Source: Clostridioides difficile CD160
Lineage (GTDB): Bacteria; Bacillota; Clostridia; Peptostreptococcales; Peptostreptococcaceae
DNA length: 35,848 nucleotides
NCBI RefSeq assembly: GCF_000449425.2
Contig: NZ_AVHW01000017.1
Location: forward strand, 1-35,848
Reading direction: 5' to 3'
Part shown: positions 25,543 to 34,595 of the stretch, one piece after another
Position numbering within the stretch: position 1 is the stretch's first letter
How the letters are laid out: each line of letters opens with the position of its first letter
Made by a program: the position numbers and the translations under genes
Notes under the pieces: model-generated
Told to the model about the DNA's origin: nothing
The model's database searches: none
Seen by the model: only the letters and a program-made list of their open reading frames with translations

Positions 25543-27762
25543 ATGGAAAAATTAGAAGGAATGATAAGTGAAATAGTCTTTAAAAATGAGGACAATGGAT
25601 ATACAATAGCTCATCTGGTAAATGAAAAGGATGAAATTGTAATTGTAGGATGTATGCCTACTTTGGCAATTGGAGAGAGTATCGAAGTTGAAGGTAAATG
25701 GGTAAACCATAAAATTTATGGTACTCAGTTTGAAGTGAATAGTTTTATGCCAGTGACACCATCATCCTTAGAAGGAATTTATGTTTATTTATCTTCTGGA
25801 ATGATACATGGTATTGGTGAAAAAATGGCTAAGAGAATAATTGATAAGTTTGGTGTAGATACACTAAATGTGATACAAAATTCACCAGAAAGACTACAAG
25901 AAGTAGAAGGTATAGGGAGTAAAAAGGTAAAACAAATAGTAAAAAGTTATGAAGAAGACAGAGAGCTTAGAAACATCATAATAGAACTATCTCCTTTTGG
26001 AATAACGCCAAATTACTGTCTAAAAATATATAAGAAATATAAAAGCAGTGCAATAGAAGTCATAAATAAAAATCCATACCAACTTGCTGAAGATATAAGA
26101 GGAATAGGATTTAAGGTGGCTGATAGTATAGCCAATAAAATTGGCATAGATAAAAATTCTAAAGATAGAGTTTGTCAGGGAATTTTATACACTTTAAATA
26201 AATCTCTAAGCAATGGACATACATATTTACCAGAGCATGTTCTAATACAAGATTCGGAAAAATTATTGGAGCTAAATGGAGAAATAATAAAAGAGTGTAT
26301 AATGATGTTAGTTTATAACCAAAAAATACATATAGAGAAAGTAAACAATGAAAATCTTATATATCTTATGCCATATTATTTAGCTGAAAATGGAGTATGT
26401 AGTCAAATCGTAAAATTATCACAGTATGAATTTGAAGACTTGAAAATAGATATAGATAGTGAAATTAATATTTTAGAAGAAGATAAAAAAATCAAGTTAG
26501 CAGAAAAACAAATTTTAGCAGTCAAAGAATCTATTAATAGTGGAGTATTAATTATAACTGGTGGTCCAGGGACTGGTAAGACAACCACTATTAACTCTAT
26601 CATAGAGATATTTGAGAATAATGGTAAAAGTGTGACCTTAGCAGCTCCGACGGGAAGAGCAGCAAAGAGAATGAGTGAAACTTCTGATAAAGAAGCAAAA
26701 ACTATACATAGATTATTAGAAATGGGTTTTTCAACAGATGATGATTTAACTTTTTTTAAAGATGAAGAAGACCCAATAAATTCAGATGTAATCATTGTTG
26801 ATGAGGTATCAATGGTAGATATAATTTTAATGTACAATCTACTTAGAGCTATAAAGATAGGAACAAGAGTAATTTTGGTTGGAGATAGTGACCAACTACC
26901 TTCTGTAGGAGCTGGAAATGTACTTAAGGATATGATTGATTCTAATATTATAAATGTGGTTAAATTAAATGAAATATTTAGACAAGCACAAGAGAGCATG
27001 ATAATTGTAAATGCTCATAAAATAAATAATGGAGAGCCGCTTTATTTAAATACAAAAGAGAAAGATTTCTTTTTTATAAGAAAATCTACCAATGAAGAAA
27101 TATTAAATGAAATAATAGGATTAGTTAATGAAAGATTACCTAAATTTTATAAAGTTGATAAATTAAAAGACATACAAGTTTTATCTTCAATGAGAAAAGG
27201 AGAGTTAGGAGTTACTAATCTCAATATAGAGTTACAAAAGTATCTTAACAAAAAAGAAAAATTTAAAGTTGAAGAGAGTTTTTCTAAAAGACTCTTTAGA
27301 GTAGGCGATAAAGTAATGCAAGTAAAAAATAACTATACAAAAAAATGGGAAACAGAAGACCAAAAAGAAAGTGGAGAAGGCATCTATAATGGAGATATAG
27401 GATATGTTTATCATATAGATAAAGATAAGAAAACTATATATGTATTATTTGACCAAACTAAAATTGTATCTTATTTATATGATGAATTAGATGAAATTGA
27501 CCATAGTTTCTGTACAACAATACATAAAAGTCAAGGAAGTGAATTTCCAGTTGTAGTATTACCAATAACTTGGGCTCCTCCCATGTTACTTAGCCGTAAT
27601 TTGTTATATACAGCTGTAACAAGAGCAAAAAAATTAGTTGTATTGGTTGGAGATGTAAAGTATCTTGAATATATGATAAAAAATAATAGAGTGAACCAAA
27701 GGTATTCAAATTTAGGATATAAGTTGAATAAATTTAAGCGAGAAGGGTTGTTGATAGAATAA
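25543..27762 (+). CDS. recD2: RecD2-type ATP-dependent DNA helicase
   Basis: A 5'-3' SF1B helicase of the RecD2 (YrrC) class, found in bacteria without RecB/RecC partners for it and linked to DNA repair. It has 739 residues. The N-terminal OB-like and helix-hairpin-helix region (about 1-200) includes GIGEKMAKRIIDKFG and EVEGIGSKKVKQI. Walker A is GGPGTGKTT at about 340-348 and Walker B VDEVSMVD at about 420. Late helicase motifs DKVMQVKNNY and TIHKSQGSEF and the C-terminal YTAVTRAKK are all in place. TAGGAG precedes the ATG. comFC follows after 2 nt. Confidence 0.95.
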   Translation: MEKLEGMISEIVFKNEDNGYTIAHLVNEKDEIVIVGCMPTLAIGESIEVEGKWVNHKIYGTQFEVNSFMPVTPSSLEGIYVYLSSGMIHGIGEKMAKRIIDKFGVDTLNVIQNSPERLQEVEGIGSKKVKQIVKSYEEDRELRNIIIELSPFGITPNYCLKIYKKYKSSAIEVINKNPYQLAEDIRGIGFKVADSIANKIGIDKNSKDRVCQGILYTLNKSLSNGHTYLPEHVLIQDSEKLLELNGEIIKECIMMLVYNQKIHIEKVNNENLIYLMPYYLAENGVCSQIVKLSQYEFEDLKIDIDSEINILEEDKKIKLAEKQILAVKESINSGVLIITGGPGTGKTTTINSIIEIFENNGKSVTLAAPTGRAAKRMSETSDKEAKTIHRLLEMGFSTDDDLTFFKDEEDPINSDVIIVDEVSMVDIILMYNLLRAIKIGTRVILVGDSDQLPSVGAGNVLKDMIDSNIINVVKLNEIFRQAQESMIIVNAHKINNGEPLYLNTKEKDFFFIRKSTNEEILNEIIGLVNERLPKFYKVDKLKDIQVLSSMRKGELGVTNLNIELQKYLNKKEKFKVEESFSKRLFRVGDKVMQVKNNYTKKWETEDQKESGEGIYNGDIGYVYHIDKDKKTIYVLFDQTKIVSYLYDELDEIDHSFCTTIHKSQGSEFPVVVLPITWAPPMLLSRNLLYTAVTRAKKLVVLVGDVKYLEYMIKNNRVNQRYSNLGYKLNKFKREGLLIE

Positions 27763-27764
27763 AT

Positions 27765-28547
27765 ATGAAAATATGCAATGATAATTTTATTAAGCGTTTA
27801 CAAAACATGATTAATAAATGTCTGGATTTTATATATCCTGAGAATATAAGTTGCATAATTTGTGATAAATCCATAAAGAAAACAAATACTTATTCAATAT
27901 GTAAAAGCTGTTTTAATGAAATGAATTTTATACAAGATGGTTGTATGAAATGTGGAAAACCAATAACACGTCATTCAATTGAAAAGGAGTTTTTTGAAGA
28001 CTGTAGCTATTGTTTTAATAAAGATTTTTATTTTGATAAATCTATATCTTGCATTGAATATAATGATGTAAGCAAAAAGATAGTATTAGGACTAAAATAT
28101 AATCAAAAAACATTTATGGCTAGGTATATAGCTCAGATAATGAAAGAAAAATTGTATTTGGAAAACTTAAAATTTGATTATATACTATTTGTTCCACTTC
28201 ATAAAAAAAGGTTGAACAAAAGGGGATTTAATCAAGCACAAAAAATAGCGTCTAATTTAAGTAAGATACTTAATATTCCATTATTAGATTGTATAAGTAG
28301 AAAAAAATATACAAGAATGCTCTATAAATTAAACAAAAAAGAAAGAAAAGAAGAACTAAAAAATGTATTTGAAGTTAAAGAAAATATAAAATTAATAAAT
28401 GATAAAAATTTACTTTTAATAGATGATATATTTACTACAGGTTTGACAACAAATGAAATTTCTAAACTTCTAAAGTTATCTGGTGCTAATAAGGTATTTG
28501 TATTGACTCTACTGACAAGAGCAAGTGATAATTATGTTATGGAATAA
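27765..28547 (+). CDS. comFC: ComFC-like phosphoribosyltransferase-fold protein
   Basis: A 260-residue protein with an N-terminal zinc-finger-like region (cysteines at CIICDK, CKSC, CMKCG and CSYC, about 30-90) and a C-terminal type I phosphoribosyltransferase domain. The signatures are VPLHKKRLNKRGFNQA (about 144-159) and the PRPP loop LLIDDIFTTGLTT (about 217-229). In naturally competent bacteria ComFC takes part in handling imported single-stranded DNA. It starts 2 nt after recD2 and is probably translated from the same mRNA. The RNA gene that follows has its own promoter. Confidence 0.92.
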   Translation: MKICNDNFIKRLQNMINKCLDFIYPENISCIICDKSIKKTNTYSICKSCFNEMNFIQDGCMKCGKPITRHSIEKEFFEDCSYCFNKDFYFDKSISCIEYNDVSKKIVLGLKYNQKTFMARYIAQIMKEKLYLENLKFDYILFVPLHKKRLNKRGFNQAQKIASNLSKILNIPLLDCISRKKYTRMLYKLNKKERKEELKNVFEVKENIKLINDKNLLLIDDIFTTGLTTNEISKLLKLSGANKVFVLTLLTRASDNYVME

Positions 28548-28556
28548 TCTTATATG

Positions 28557-28585
28557 TTGACAATTTTAATTTAAAATATTAAAAT
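28557..28585 (+). promoter_or_regulatory. near-consensus sigma-A promoter of the structured RNA
   Basis: TTGACA at 28557-28562, a 17-nt spacer, and TAAAAT at 28580-28585 (11 of 12 consensus positions). The predicted start is about 28592, exactly where the closing stem of the structured RNA begins. Confidence 0.85.
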
Positions 28586-28592
28586 GAATAAG

Positions 28593-28802
28593 TGATATTT
28601 AGGTCTGTGGTTGAAAGTCCAAGCCAGTCGCAGGCAAAAGGATCCACGTAAGTTAACACTAAAAATTGGGTTAATGATCATGGTGCGGCTTAGAAGTAAG
28701 ACCTACCGATAATAAAATCGAGAGAGAGTAGTAGTGCGGCGAACCCAAGCGAACCCTCCAGTAGGCGAGTGTGGGGTCAAAAACCAGGTCAGCTAAATAT
28801 CA
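28593..28802 (+). ncRNA. structured noncoding RNA, probably the raiA-motif RNA
   Basis: A 210-nt element closed by a perfect 10-bp stem (TGATATTTAG 28593-28602 with CTAAATATCA 28793-28802). Inside are GC-rich, purine-rich conserved-looking blocks such as GTGCGGCGAACCC and GGCGAGTGTGGGGTC, very unlike the surrounding AT-rich DNA. No reading frame with a ribosome-binding site spans it. It sits directly after comFC, the usual place of the raiA-motif RNA in clostridia, and its size agrees; that RNA is reported to affect sporulation and aggregation. RNase P RNA was considered and rejected. The identification is from recall of context and size, not an alignment. Confidence 0.7.
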
Positions 28803-28808
28803 TATTAA

Positions 28809-28847
28809 AGAGAGCTAGCATAATACTTTTATGTGTAGCTCTTTTTT
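28809..28847 (+). terminator. terminator of the structured RNA
   Basis: AGAGCTA / TAGCTCT with an additional inner CATAA/TTATG pairing is followed by six T, right after the closing stem of the RNA. With the promoter at 28557 it delimits a transcript of about 255 nt. Confidence 0.88.
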
Positions 28848-28889
28848 GTATATAATAAATTAAGGCTAAGTCATAAAGAGGTGATATAT

Positions 28890-30794
28890 TTGAACAAAAG
28901 ACAAGAAAACTTATTAACAACATTGCTATTAAAAGAAGAGTTTATAAATGTCAATGAGATTGCCAATGATTTTGAATGCTCAGAAAGGACAATAAGAAAT
29001 GATTGCAAATATATTGATGAATGGTTATCTACTTTTTGTAATGCTTATATAAAAAGAAAACCTAATATAGGAGTCAAATTTAGTGGAGATGATACAGATA
29101 AAATACTAGTAAATCAGAAGTTACGAGGTGAAGTTAAAAGAGTAAATAGTGAGCTTCATAAGCAAGTTGAGATATTAAATCTACTACTTTGTAACAATAA
29201 AAAAGTCACTTTAAATGATTTATCTAATAAATTGTACATAAATAAAAATATTGTCAGAGAAGAAATAAGTAAATTATCAGTGGCATTAAATAATTATAAC
29301 TTAAATGTCTCAACCAAAAAAGGTAGTGGTATATGCGTTGAAGGGGATGAGAAAGATATAAGGATAATGTTAGTATCATTCTTATTTAAATACATAGATA
29401 AATACAGGCTAAACATAGATGAGATAGAATATTTTCATATAGTAGATATAATAATTGTCAAAAATATAATGTCTACTATAGAAGATAATATGGATATAAG
29501 ACTTACAGATATATCATTCAGACAACTGATGCTATTTTTACTTATAAATATAATACGAATAAGGCTAGGCAATTCTTTGAAAGTATTAAATACTAAGAAA
29601 GAGCTCAAGTTAAAAATGCTTATTTTACATATAGAAGATGAATTAAAATCCAATTTATCTATAGTATTAAATCATGAAGAAAAATTATTTATAGAATCTT
29701 TAATATTTGGTATGAATAAGCAGATAAACAGTAGTAACACTAAAAAAGCACTATATTTAAATGAAGAATTAGCAGAGTATACAAGAAAAATTATAAATTT
29801 AGTGTCAGAGGAATCAGGAATAAATTTCAATAATGATATATTGCTTTATGAGCAATTAATATGCCATTTAAATGTTACAATGCACCAAATGAAAAGTAAT
29901 GTTTATTTGGAAAACCCACTATTAGATAATATAAAAACTAAGTTTTGTTTTTTATATACAGTAATATCAAATTCAATAGAAATTGAATTAAAAGGAAAAC
30001 AAATAACTGAAGATGAAATAGGTTATCTTACACTTCACTTTCAAACATCTCTAGAAAGGAAATATAATAAAAGAGAATCAAATAAGAGAGCAAGCATTGT
30101 ATGTCCATTTAGTTTTGGAGTGAGTATGCTATTAAAAGTAAAAATAGAAAAGAGATTTGATACTATAGAAATTGTTGAAACACTAAGAGAGGAAGATTTA
30201 AAAAGAGATAACTTTGACAAAACAATAGACTTTATAATTGCATTTCAAGAATATGAAAATATTCAAAAGCCAATTTTCATAACAACTCCATTATTTACTG
30301 ATGAAGATGAGAATAAGCTCAAAGAATTTACAAATAAAATAAAAGAAAAAGATACCTCATATAAACTTATGAACAGATTAATGATGTCTGATTATTTAAT
30401 AAGGGAGTTAGAGCATGATGATATTTATGAAGCCATAACATATTTAACTAATTTATTGATTGAAAAGCATTATGCAGAAAAGGAGTATTTAGAATCTATT
30501 ATAACAAGAGAAAAATCATATCCAACCAATGTTGGAAAGGGAATACTATTCCCTCATGGAGACATGAAATATATAAAGCAATCTGTATTATGTTTTGCAA
30601 GATTAAAAACACCAATAAAAATTAGAAATGGAAAAGATATAAATATTATACTTTTATTAGCTTATAAAAAGGACGATGACAGAAAAATTTTTAGAGAATT
30701 ATTTAAAGAAATATCTAATCTAACAGAAGATGAAGGTATGTTGGATACTCTAAGTAAATGTGATATAGCAAAAGTAAAAGATATTCTTATATAA
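28890..30794 (+). CDS. PRD-containing PTS operon transcriptional regulator (BglG/LicR/MtlR type)
   Basis: A 634-residue activator-type PTS regulator. In order: N-terminal DNA-binding HTH domains (about 1-160; ERTIRNDCKYI in the first), two PTS-regulation domains (about 170-270 and 290-390, with candidate phosphorylated His in HIEDEL, HLNVTMHQ and TLHFQTS), an EIIB-like domain (about 395-480) and a C-terminal EIIA (Mtl/Fru type) domain (about 490-634) with the candidate His556 in LFPHGD. The start is TTG 28890, with AGAGGTGAT just upstream; an in-frame GTG at 28881 lies inside that site. It most likely senses phosphorylation state and switches on the PTS genes that follow. A terminator separates it from them. 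Confidence 0.9.
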   Translation: MNKRQENLLTTLLLKEEFINVNEIANDFECSERTIRNDCKYIDEWLSTFCNAYIKRKPNIGVKFSGDDTDKILVNQKLRGEVKRVNSELHKQVEILNLLLCNNKKVTLNDLSNKLYINKNIVREEISKLSVALNNYNLNVSTKKGSGICVEGDEKDIRIMLVSFLFKYIDKYRLNIDEIEYFHIVDIIIVKNIMSTIEDNMDIRLTDISFRQLMLFLLINIIRIRLGNSLKVLNTKKELKLKMLILHIEDELKSNLSIVLNHEEKLFIESLIFGMNKQINSSNTKKALYLNEELAEYTRKIINLVSEESGINFNNDILLYEQLICHLNVTMHQMKSNVYLENPLLDNIKTKFCFLYTVISNSIEIELKGKQITEDEIGYLTLHFQTSLERKYNKRESNKRASIVCPFSFGVSMLLKVKIEKRFDTIEIVETLREEDLKRDNFDKTIDFIIAFQEYENIQKPIFITTPLFTDEDENKLKEFTNKIKEKDTSYKLMNRLMMSDYLIRELEHDDIYEAITYLTNLLIEKHYAEKEYLESIITREKSYPTNVGKGILFPHGDMKYIKQSVLCFARLKTPIKIRNGKDINIILLLAYKKDDDRKIFRELFKEISNLTEDEGMLDTLSKCDIAKVKDILI

Positions 30795-30817
30795 AATTCA
30801 TAGTGATTTATGGATAA

Positions 30818-30862
30818 GCACAAAATTTTCCAGGTGATGGAAAAAGTTGTGCATGTTTTTTT
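30818..30862 (+). terminator. terminator between regulator and PTS operon
   Basis: GCACAA / TTGTGC and, inside it, TTTTCC / GGAAAA form a stem with one internal mismatch and a 7-nt loop. ATG and a run of seven T follow. Confidence 0.82.
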
Positions 30863-30934
30863 GATTTTATACGATATTATATGTTTGTAAGATATAAACT
30901 AGCTAAAAGTAGAGAAGCAATTTAGGAGGAAAAA

Positions 30935-31243
30935 ATGGAAGAAATAGTTTTAAAGATTATAATTCATGCTGGTAATGCAAAATCCATGCTTTATGAAGCT
31001 CTTAACTGTTCAAAGGAAAACGATTTTAAAAAGGCAGATGAATTAGTTGAAAGTGCAAACGAAGAAATCTTAAAAGCACATAAAGTACAAACTGAACTTA
31101 TACAAAAGGAAGCTGGAGGAAATAAGTCAGATATATCTATCTTATTAATTCACTCTCAAGACCATTTGATGACTTGTATGAGTGAGAGAAATCTTATAAA
31201 AGAAATGATTATATTAAGAAAAGAAATTCAAAAATTAAAATAA
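30935..31243 (+). CDS. PTS lactose/cellobiose-family EIIA component
   Basis: A 102-residue all-helical phosphocarrier. The active-site region HSQDHLM (His73 to Met79) matches the family signature HxQDH; His73 is the likely phosphoryl acceptor from HPr. It passes the phosphate to the separate EIIB encoded 25 nt downstream. AGGAGG precedes the ATG. It is the first gene of the transport operon; I could not find a convincing -35/-10 pair upstream, in line with activator dependence. Confidence 0.93.
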   Translation: MEEIVLKIIIHAGNAKSMLYEALNCSKENDFKKADELVESANEEILKAHKVQTELIQKEAGGNKSDISILLIHSQDHLMTCMSERNLIKEMIILRKEIQKLK

Positions 31244-31268
31244 AAAGAATTAAGGGGGATTTAAAAGA

Positions 31269-31595
31269 ATGAAAAGAAAAGTATATTTATTTTGTAGTTT
31301 TGGAATGTCAACAAGTTTGCTTGCAGGTAAGATGCAGAAGGTAGCAGATGAGTATAATTTACCAATAGAAGTAGAAGCATTCCCAATCGCAGAAATTGAT
31401 AAAATAGTTGAAGAAAAGAATCCAGATTGTATATTATTAGGACCACAAGTTAAGTACATGTTAAAGGAATTAAAACCAAAGTTTGAAACTCAAGGTAAAC
31501 CTATAGATATAATAAATGAAGCTGATTATGGAACTATGAATGGGGAAAAAGTATTAAAACTTGCTATAAAGTTAATAAAATCTAAACAAGCATAG
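31269..31595 (+). CDS. PTS lactose/cellobiose-family EIIB component
   Basis: A 108-residue protein with the EIIB phosphorylation loop CSFGMSTSLLA near the N terminus (Cys9 as phosphoryl acceptor) and the LLGPQVKYML segment typical of cellobiose/chitobiose EIIB. It transfers phosphate from EIIA to the sugar carried by EIIC. The ribosome-binding site is AAGGGGG. Confidence 0.93.
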   Translation: MKRKVYLFCSFGMSTSLLAGKMQKVADEYNLPIEVEAFPIAEIDKIVEEKNPDCILLGPQVKYMLKELKPKFETQGKPIDIINEADYGTMNGEKVLKLAIKLIKSKQA

Positions 31596-31633
31596 AATCA
31601 TAATAGAAAATAATTGGAAATGAGGGTGGATAG

Positions 31634-32968
31634 ATGAATAAATTGGAAAGAATACTTATGCCATTGGCTGAGAAAATAGGTAAAAATAAATTATTAATTG
31701 CAATTAGAGATGGTTTTTTAGTATCATCACCATTATTAATAATAGGTTCATTATTTTTATTAGTAGCAAATTTTCCGATAAAAGGATGGGATGAATTTGT
31801 AGGTCAAATTTTTGGTTCAGATTGGGCTGTCAAATTACAACAACCAACTGTAGCAACATTTGAAGTAATGACTCTACTTGCAGTTTTAGGAATTGGATAT
31901 TCTTATGCAAAACAAATAGATGTAGACCCAATAGCATCAGCGGCAGTTGCAATAGTTGCTTTTTTTATAGTAACACCATTTGTGATACCATATACACCAG
32001 ATGGAACAACATCAGTCTATATGGTAACAGGTATACCACTAGGGTGGATGGGTTCTAAAGGAATGTTTGTAGGTATGATAACAGCAATAACTTCTGTAAA
32101 ATTGTTTGCAGCAGTTGTCAAAAAAGGATGGACATTAAAAATGCCAGATGGAGTTCCTCCAACTGTATCAAAATCATTTGCTGCGCTAATACCAAGTGCA
32201 ATAGTTATGATAGTCTTCTTTTTAGTTAAGATAGCCTTTGAAGCTACACCATATGGAAGTATACATGAATTTATATTTAAATTTTTACAGATGCCATTAT
32301 TAAAACTAGGAAATAGCTTAGGTGCAATGGCAATCGCCTACATATTCTTACACTTATTCTGGTTCTTTGGAATAAATGGAAGCAGTGTTGTTGGAGCTGT
32401 GTATAATCCTATATTAAAAATTTTATCAGCTGAAAATTTAGCTGCATTCCAAGCTGGTTCAAAAATACCAAACATAATAACTGGTCAATTCCAAGATATG
32501 TTTGCAACATTTGGAGGAGCAGGTAGTACATTATCATTAGTTATAGCTATGTTATTAATATGTAAAAGTAAACGTATAAAATCAATGGGAAAACTGTCAA
32601 TTTTACCAGGAATATTTGGTATAAATGAACCATTGATATTTGGTCTACCAATAATGCTTAACCCAATATTATTGATACCATTTGCAATAGTTCCAACAAT
32701 AAATATAATAATAGCTTATTTCTGTATGTCAGCAGGTTTAGTGCCACTTACAAATGGAGTTCAATTACCATGGACAACTCCAATTATATTCTCTGGCTTT
32801 CTAACAACAGGATGGCAAGGGGCTGTTTTACAATTAGCACTTCTTGTACTAGGAATATTTATGTATATGCCATTTATAAAAATGCTAGATAGACAATATT
32901 TGAAAGAAGAAAAGACAAATGTTGAAGAGGAAGATGATGATATATCTTTTGATGATTTAGTATTATAG
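31634..32968 (+). CDS. PTS lactose/cellobiose-family EIIC permease
   Basis: A 444-residue membrane permease with about ten hydrophobic segments and an acidic C-terminal tail. Family features include the N-terminal LAEKIGKNKLLIAIRDG segment, HLFWFFGINGSS (about 237-248) and GIFGINEPLIFGLP (about 328-341, the conserved substrate-site glutamate motif). It imports a beta-linked glucoside or N-acetylglucosaminide-type compound while phosphorylating it. Sequence does not give the substrate; the downstream hydrolases suggest a sugar joined to an amino acid. GAGGGTGG precedes the ATG. Confidence 0.92.
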   Translation: MNKLERILMPLAEKIGKNKLLIAIRDGFLVSSPLLIIGSLFLLVANFPIKGWDEFVGQIFGSDWAVKLQQPTVATFEVMTLLAVLGIGYSYAKQIDVDPIASAAVAIVAFFIVTPFVIPYTPDGTTSVYMVTGIPLGWMGSKGMFVGMITAITSVKLFAAVVKKGWTLKMPDGVPPTVSKSFAALIPSAIVMIVFFLVKIAFEATPYGSIHEFIFKFLQMPLLKLGNSLGAMAIAYIFLHLFWFFGINGSSVVGAVYNPILKILSAENLAAFQAGSKIPNIITGQFQDMFATFGGAGSTLSLVIAMLLICKSKRIKSMGKLSILPGIFGINEPLIFGLPIMLNPILLIPFAIVPTINIIIAYFCMSAGLVPLTNGVQLPWTTPIIFSGFLTTGWQGAVLQLALLVLGIFMYMPFIKMLDRQYLKEEKTNVEEEDDDISFDDLVL

Positions 32969-32978
32969 GAGGAAGATT

Positions 32979-33497
32979 ATGAAAAAAATAGTTATGATAT
33001 TGGACCAAATACAAGCTGGTGCTGGAGGAAAAGAAAAAAACAATATACCTCCTGCTGGAAAATCAAGCCCATTAGGTCCAGGTATAATGATGGAACCATT
33101 TTTAGATGAGTCTAAAGTAATAGCTACATTATTTTGTGGAGACGAATTTTTTATAAATAACGAAGAGGATGTGACAAACAAAATGATAGCAATGGTAAAA
33201 AAATTAAACCCTGATGTAGTAATTTGTGGACCAAGTTTTAATTATGAAAATTTTTCTAAGATGTCAGCTATATTATGTAAAAATATAAATGATAAGACTA
33301 ATATATCAGCATTTGCAGCTATGTCAGAAGAAAATATAGATATAATAAACGAATATAAAAATGATATATGCATAGTTAAGACACCAAAAAAAGGTGGAAT
33401 TGGACTTAATGATTCACTAAACAACATATGTAAATTAGCAAAATCAATGGCAAATAAAGAGGATATAACTTTGATGAAAGAAGAGTTTTGTTATTAA
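32979..33497 (+). CDS. free-standing protein resembling the N-terminal half of glycine reductase GrdB
   Basis: A 172-residue protein whose motifs follow the N-terminal part of the GrdB selenoprotein family (glycine/sarcosine/betaine reductase component B): a start like QIQAGAGGKE (about 10-19), SPLGPGIMMEP (about 29-39), ATLFCGDEFF (about 48-57, with Cys53) and VVICGPSFN (about 87-95), then the IVKTPKKGGIG end. GrdB is roughly 430 residues with its selenocysteine in the second half; this protein lacks that half and ends in TAA, so there is no read-through. It starts 10 nt after EIIC with AGGAGGA upstream, clearly in the PTS operon. Its function is unknown. It may bind or cleave the substrate's amino-acid part, but that is a guess. 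Confidence 0.72.
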   Translation: MKKIVMILDQIQAGAGGKEKNNIPPAGKSSPLGPGIMMEPFLDESKVIATLFCGDEFFINNEEDVTNKMIAMVKKLNPDVVICGPSFNYENFSKMSAILCKNINDKTNISAFAAMSEENIDIINEYKNDICIVKTPKKGGIGLNDSLNNICKLAKSMANKEDITLMKEEFCY

Positions 33498-33589
33498 TTA
33501 GTGTTCTAATGTTAACAAACTTAAACAATACACTATTTATAATAAAAATAGATTAGTAAAATCTATATAATAAGGAGGGGAATTTTGAC

Positions 33590-34549
33590 ATGTGGGGAAT
33601 GATAGCGACATGGAGAATGGCTCTAGAAGGTATAACTGAGGCATCAGAGCGTTTAGAAAAAGGTATGGAAGCAGGAGATGCCGTAGAACTTGCTGTAAGA
33701 AGAGTTGAAGATTATCCATTCTATAAATCAGTTGGCTATGGAGGACTTCCAAATGAAAACTGTGAGGTAGAGCTTGATGCTGCATTTATGGATGGTAATA
33801 CATTAGATATTGGGGCAGTTGCTGGTATAAGGGATTATTCTAATCCTGTAAGTATAGCTAAAAAGTTAAGTTATGAGAAGGTAAATAATTTCTTGGTTGG
33901 AATAGGTGCTGAAGAGTATGCTCATAAAAATGGCTTTGAAAGAAAAAATATGTTGACTGATAGAGCAAAGTTGCATTATAAAAAGAGAAAAAAAGAAACT
34001 CTAGACAAGGGGTTAAGCCCATATGCTGGTCATGATACTGTTGGCATGATATCTTTAGACAAAAATGGTAAGATGTGTGCAGCTACTTCAACGAGTGGAT
34101 TATTTATGAAAAAAAGAGGCAGAATAGGAGATTCTGCACTATCTGGTTCGGGATTTTTTGTTGATAGTAGTATAGGAGGAGCTACAGCTACTGGTCTAGG
34201 AGAAGACCTAATGAAGGGATGTATATCTTATGAGATAGTTAGACTTATGAAAGAAGGTAAGCATCCACAAGAAGCTTGTGATATAGCAGTAAATGAATTG
34301 GATGAACAACTTATCAAAAGAAGAGGAAAAGCTGGTGATTTATCATTAGTTGCCATGAATAATAAGGGTGAATGGGGAGTAGCTACAAACATAGCAGACT
34401 TTACTTTTTCAGTAGTAACTGAGGAAGAGGCTCCTACAGTCTATATTTCAAATAGAGTAGATGGTAAGACTATACATAAGGTTATATCAAATGAATGGAT
34501 GGAAGCATATGAAGCTAGAATAAAAGCTCCAATAGAAGTGAAAGAATAA
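33590..34549 (+). CDS. glycosylasparaginase-like Ntn hydrolase
   Basis: A 319-residue member of the N4-(beta-N-acetylglucosaminyl)-L-asparaginase / isoaspartyl peptidase family. These enzymes are made as a precursor that cuts itself before a nucleophile Thr; here the motif GHDTVGM puts that Thr at about residue 150, matching Thr152 of the known Flavobacterium glycosylasparaginase. The later segments STSGLFMKKRGRIGDS and GATATGLGED supply the family's substrate and oxyanion residues. The HDT form, rather than GT alone, favours a glycosylasparaginase over plant-type asparaginase. It has no signal peptide, so it is cytoplasmic. AAGGAGGGG lies 9 nt upstream. It lies 92 nt after the GrdB-like gene with no terminator seen. 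Confidence 0.88.
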   Translation: MWGMIATWRMALEGITEASERLEKGMEAGDAVELAVRRVEDYPFYKSVGYGGLPNENCEVELDAAFMDGNTLDIGAVAGIRDYSNPVSIAKKLSYEKVNNFLVGIGAEEYAHKNGFERKNMLTDRAKLHYKKRKKETLDKGLSPYAGHDTVGMISLDKNGKMCAATSTSGLFMKKRGRIGDSALSGSGFFVDSSIGGATATGLGEDLMKGCISYEIVRLMKEGKHPQEACDIAVNELDEQLIKRRGKAGDLSLVAMNNKGEWGVATNIADFTFSVVTEEEAPTVYISNRVDGKTIHKVISNEWMEAYEARIKAPIEVKE

Positions 34550-34595
34550 ATCAGTCATATAATAAAGTAGAGTTTTTTATAATAAGGAGATTTTT

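Noticed and set aside
28593..28802. RNase P RNA, because of the GAAAGTCC-like segment
   Set aside because: The element is too short (210 nt) and lacks the conserved late ACAGAAA-type block and the P4 partner. Position after comFC and the closing stem fit the raiA motif better.
33495..33589. Selenocysteine read-through extending the GrdB-like protein
   Set aside because: The gene ends in TAA, not TGA, and no GrdB-like C-terminal half is visible in any frame in the following 92 nt.
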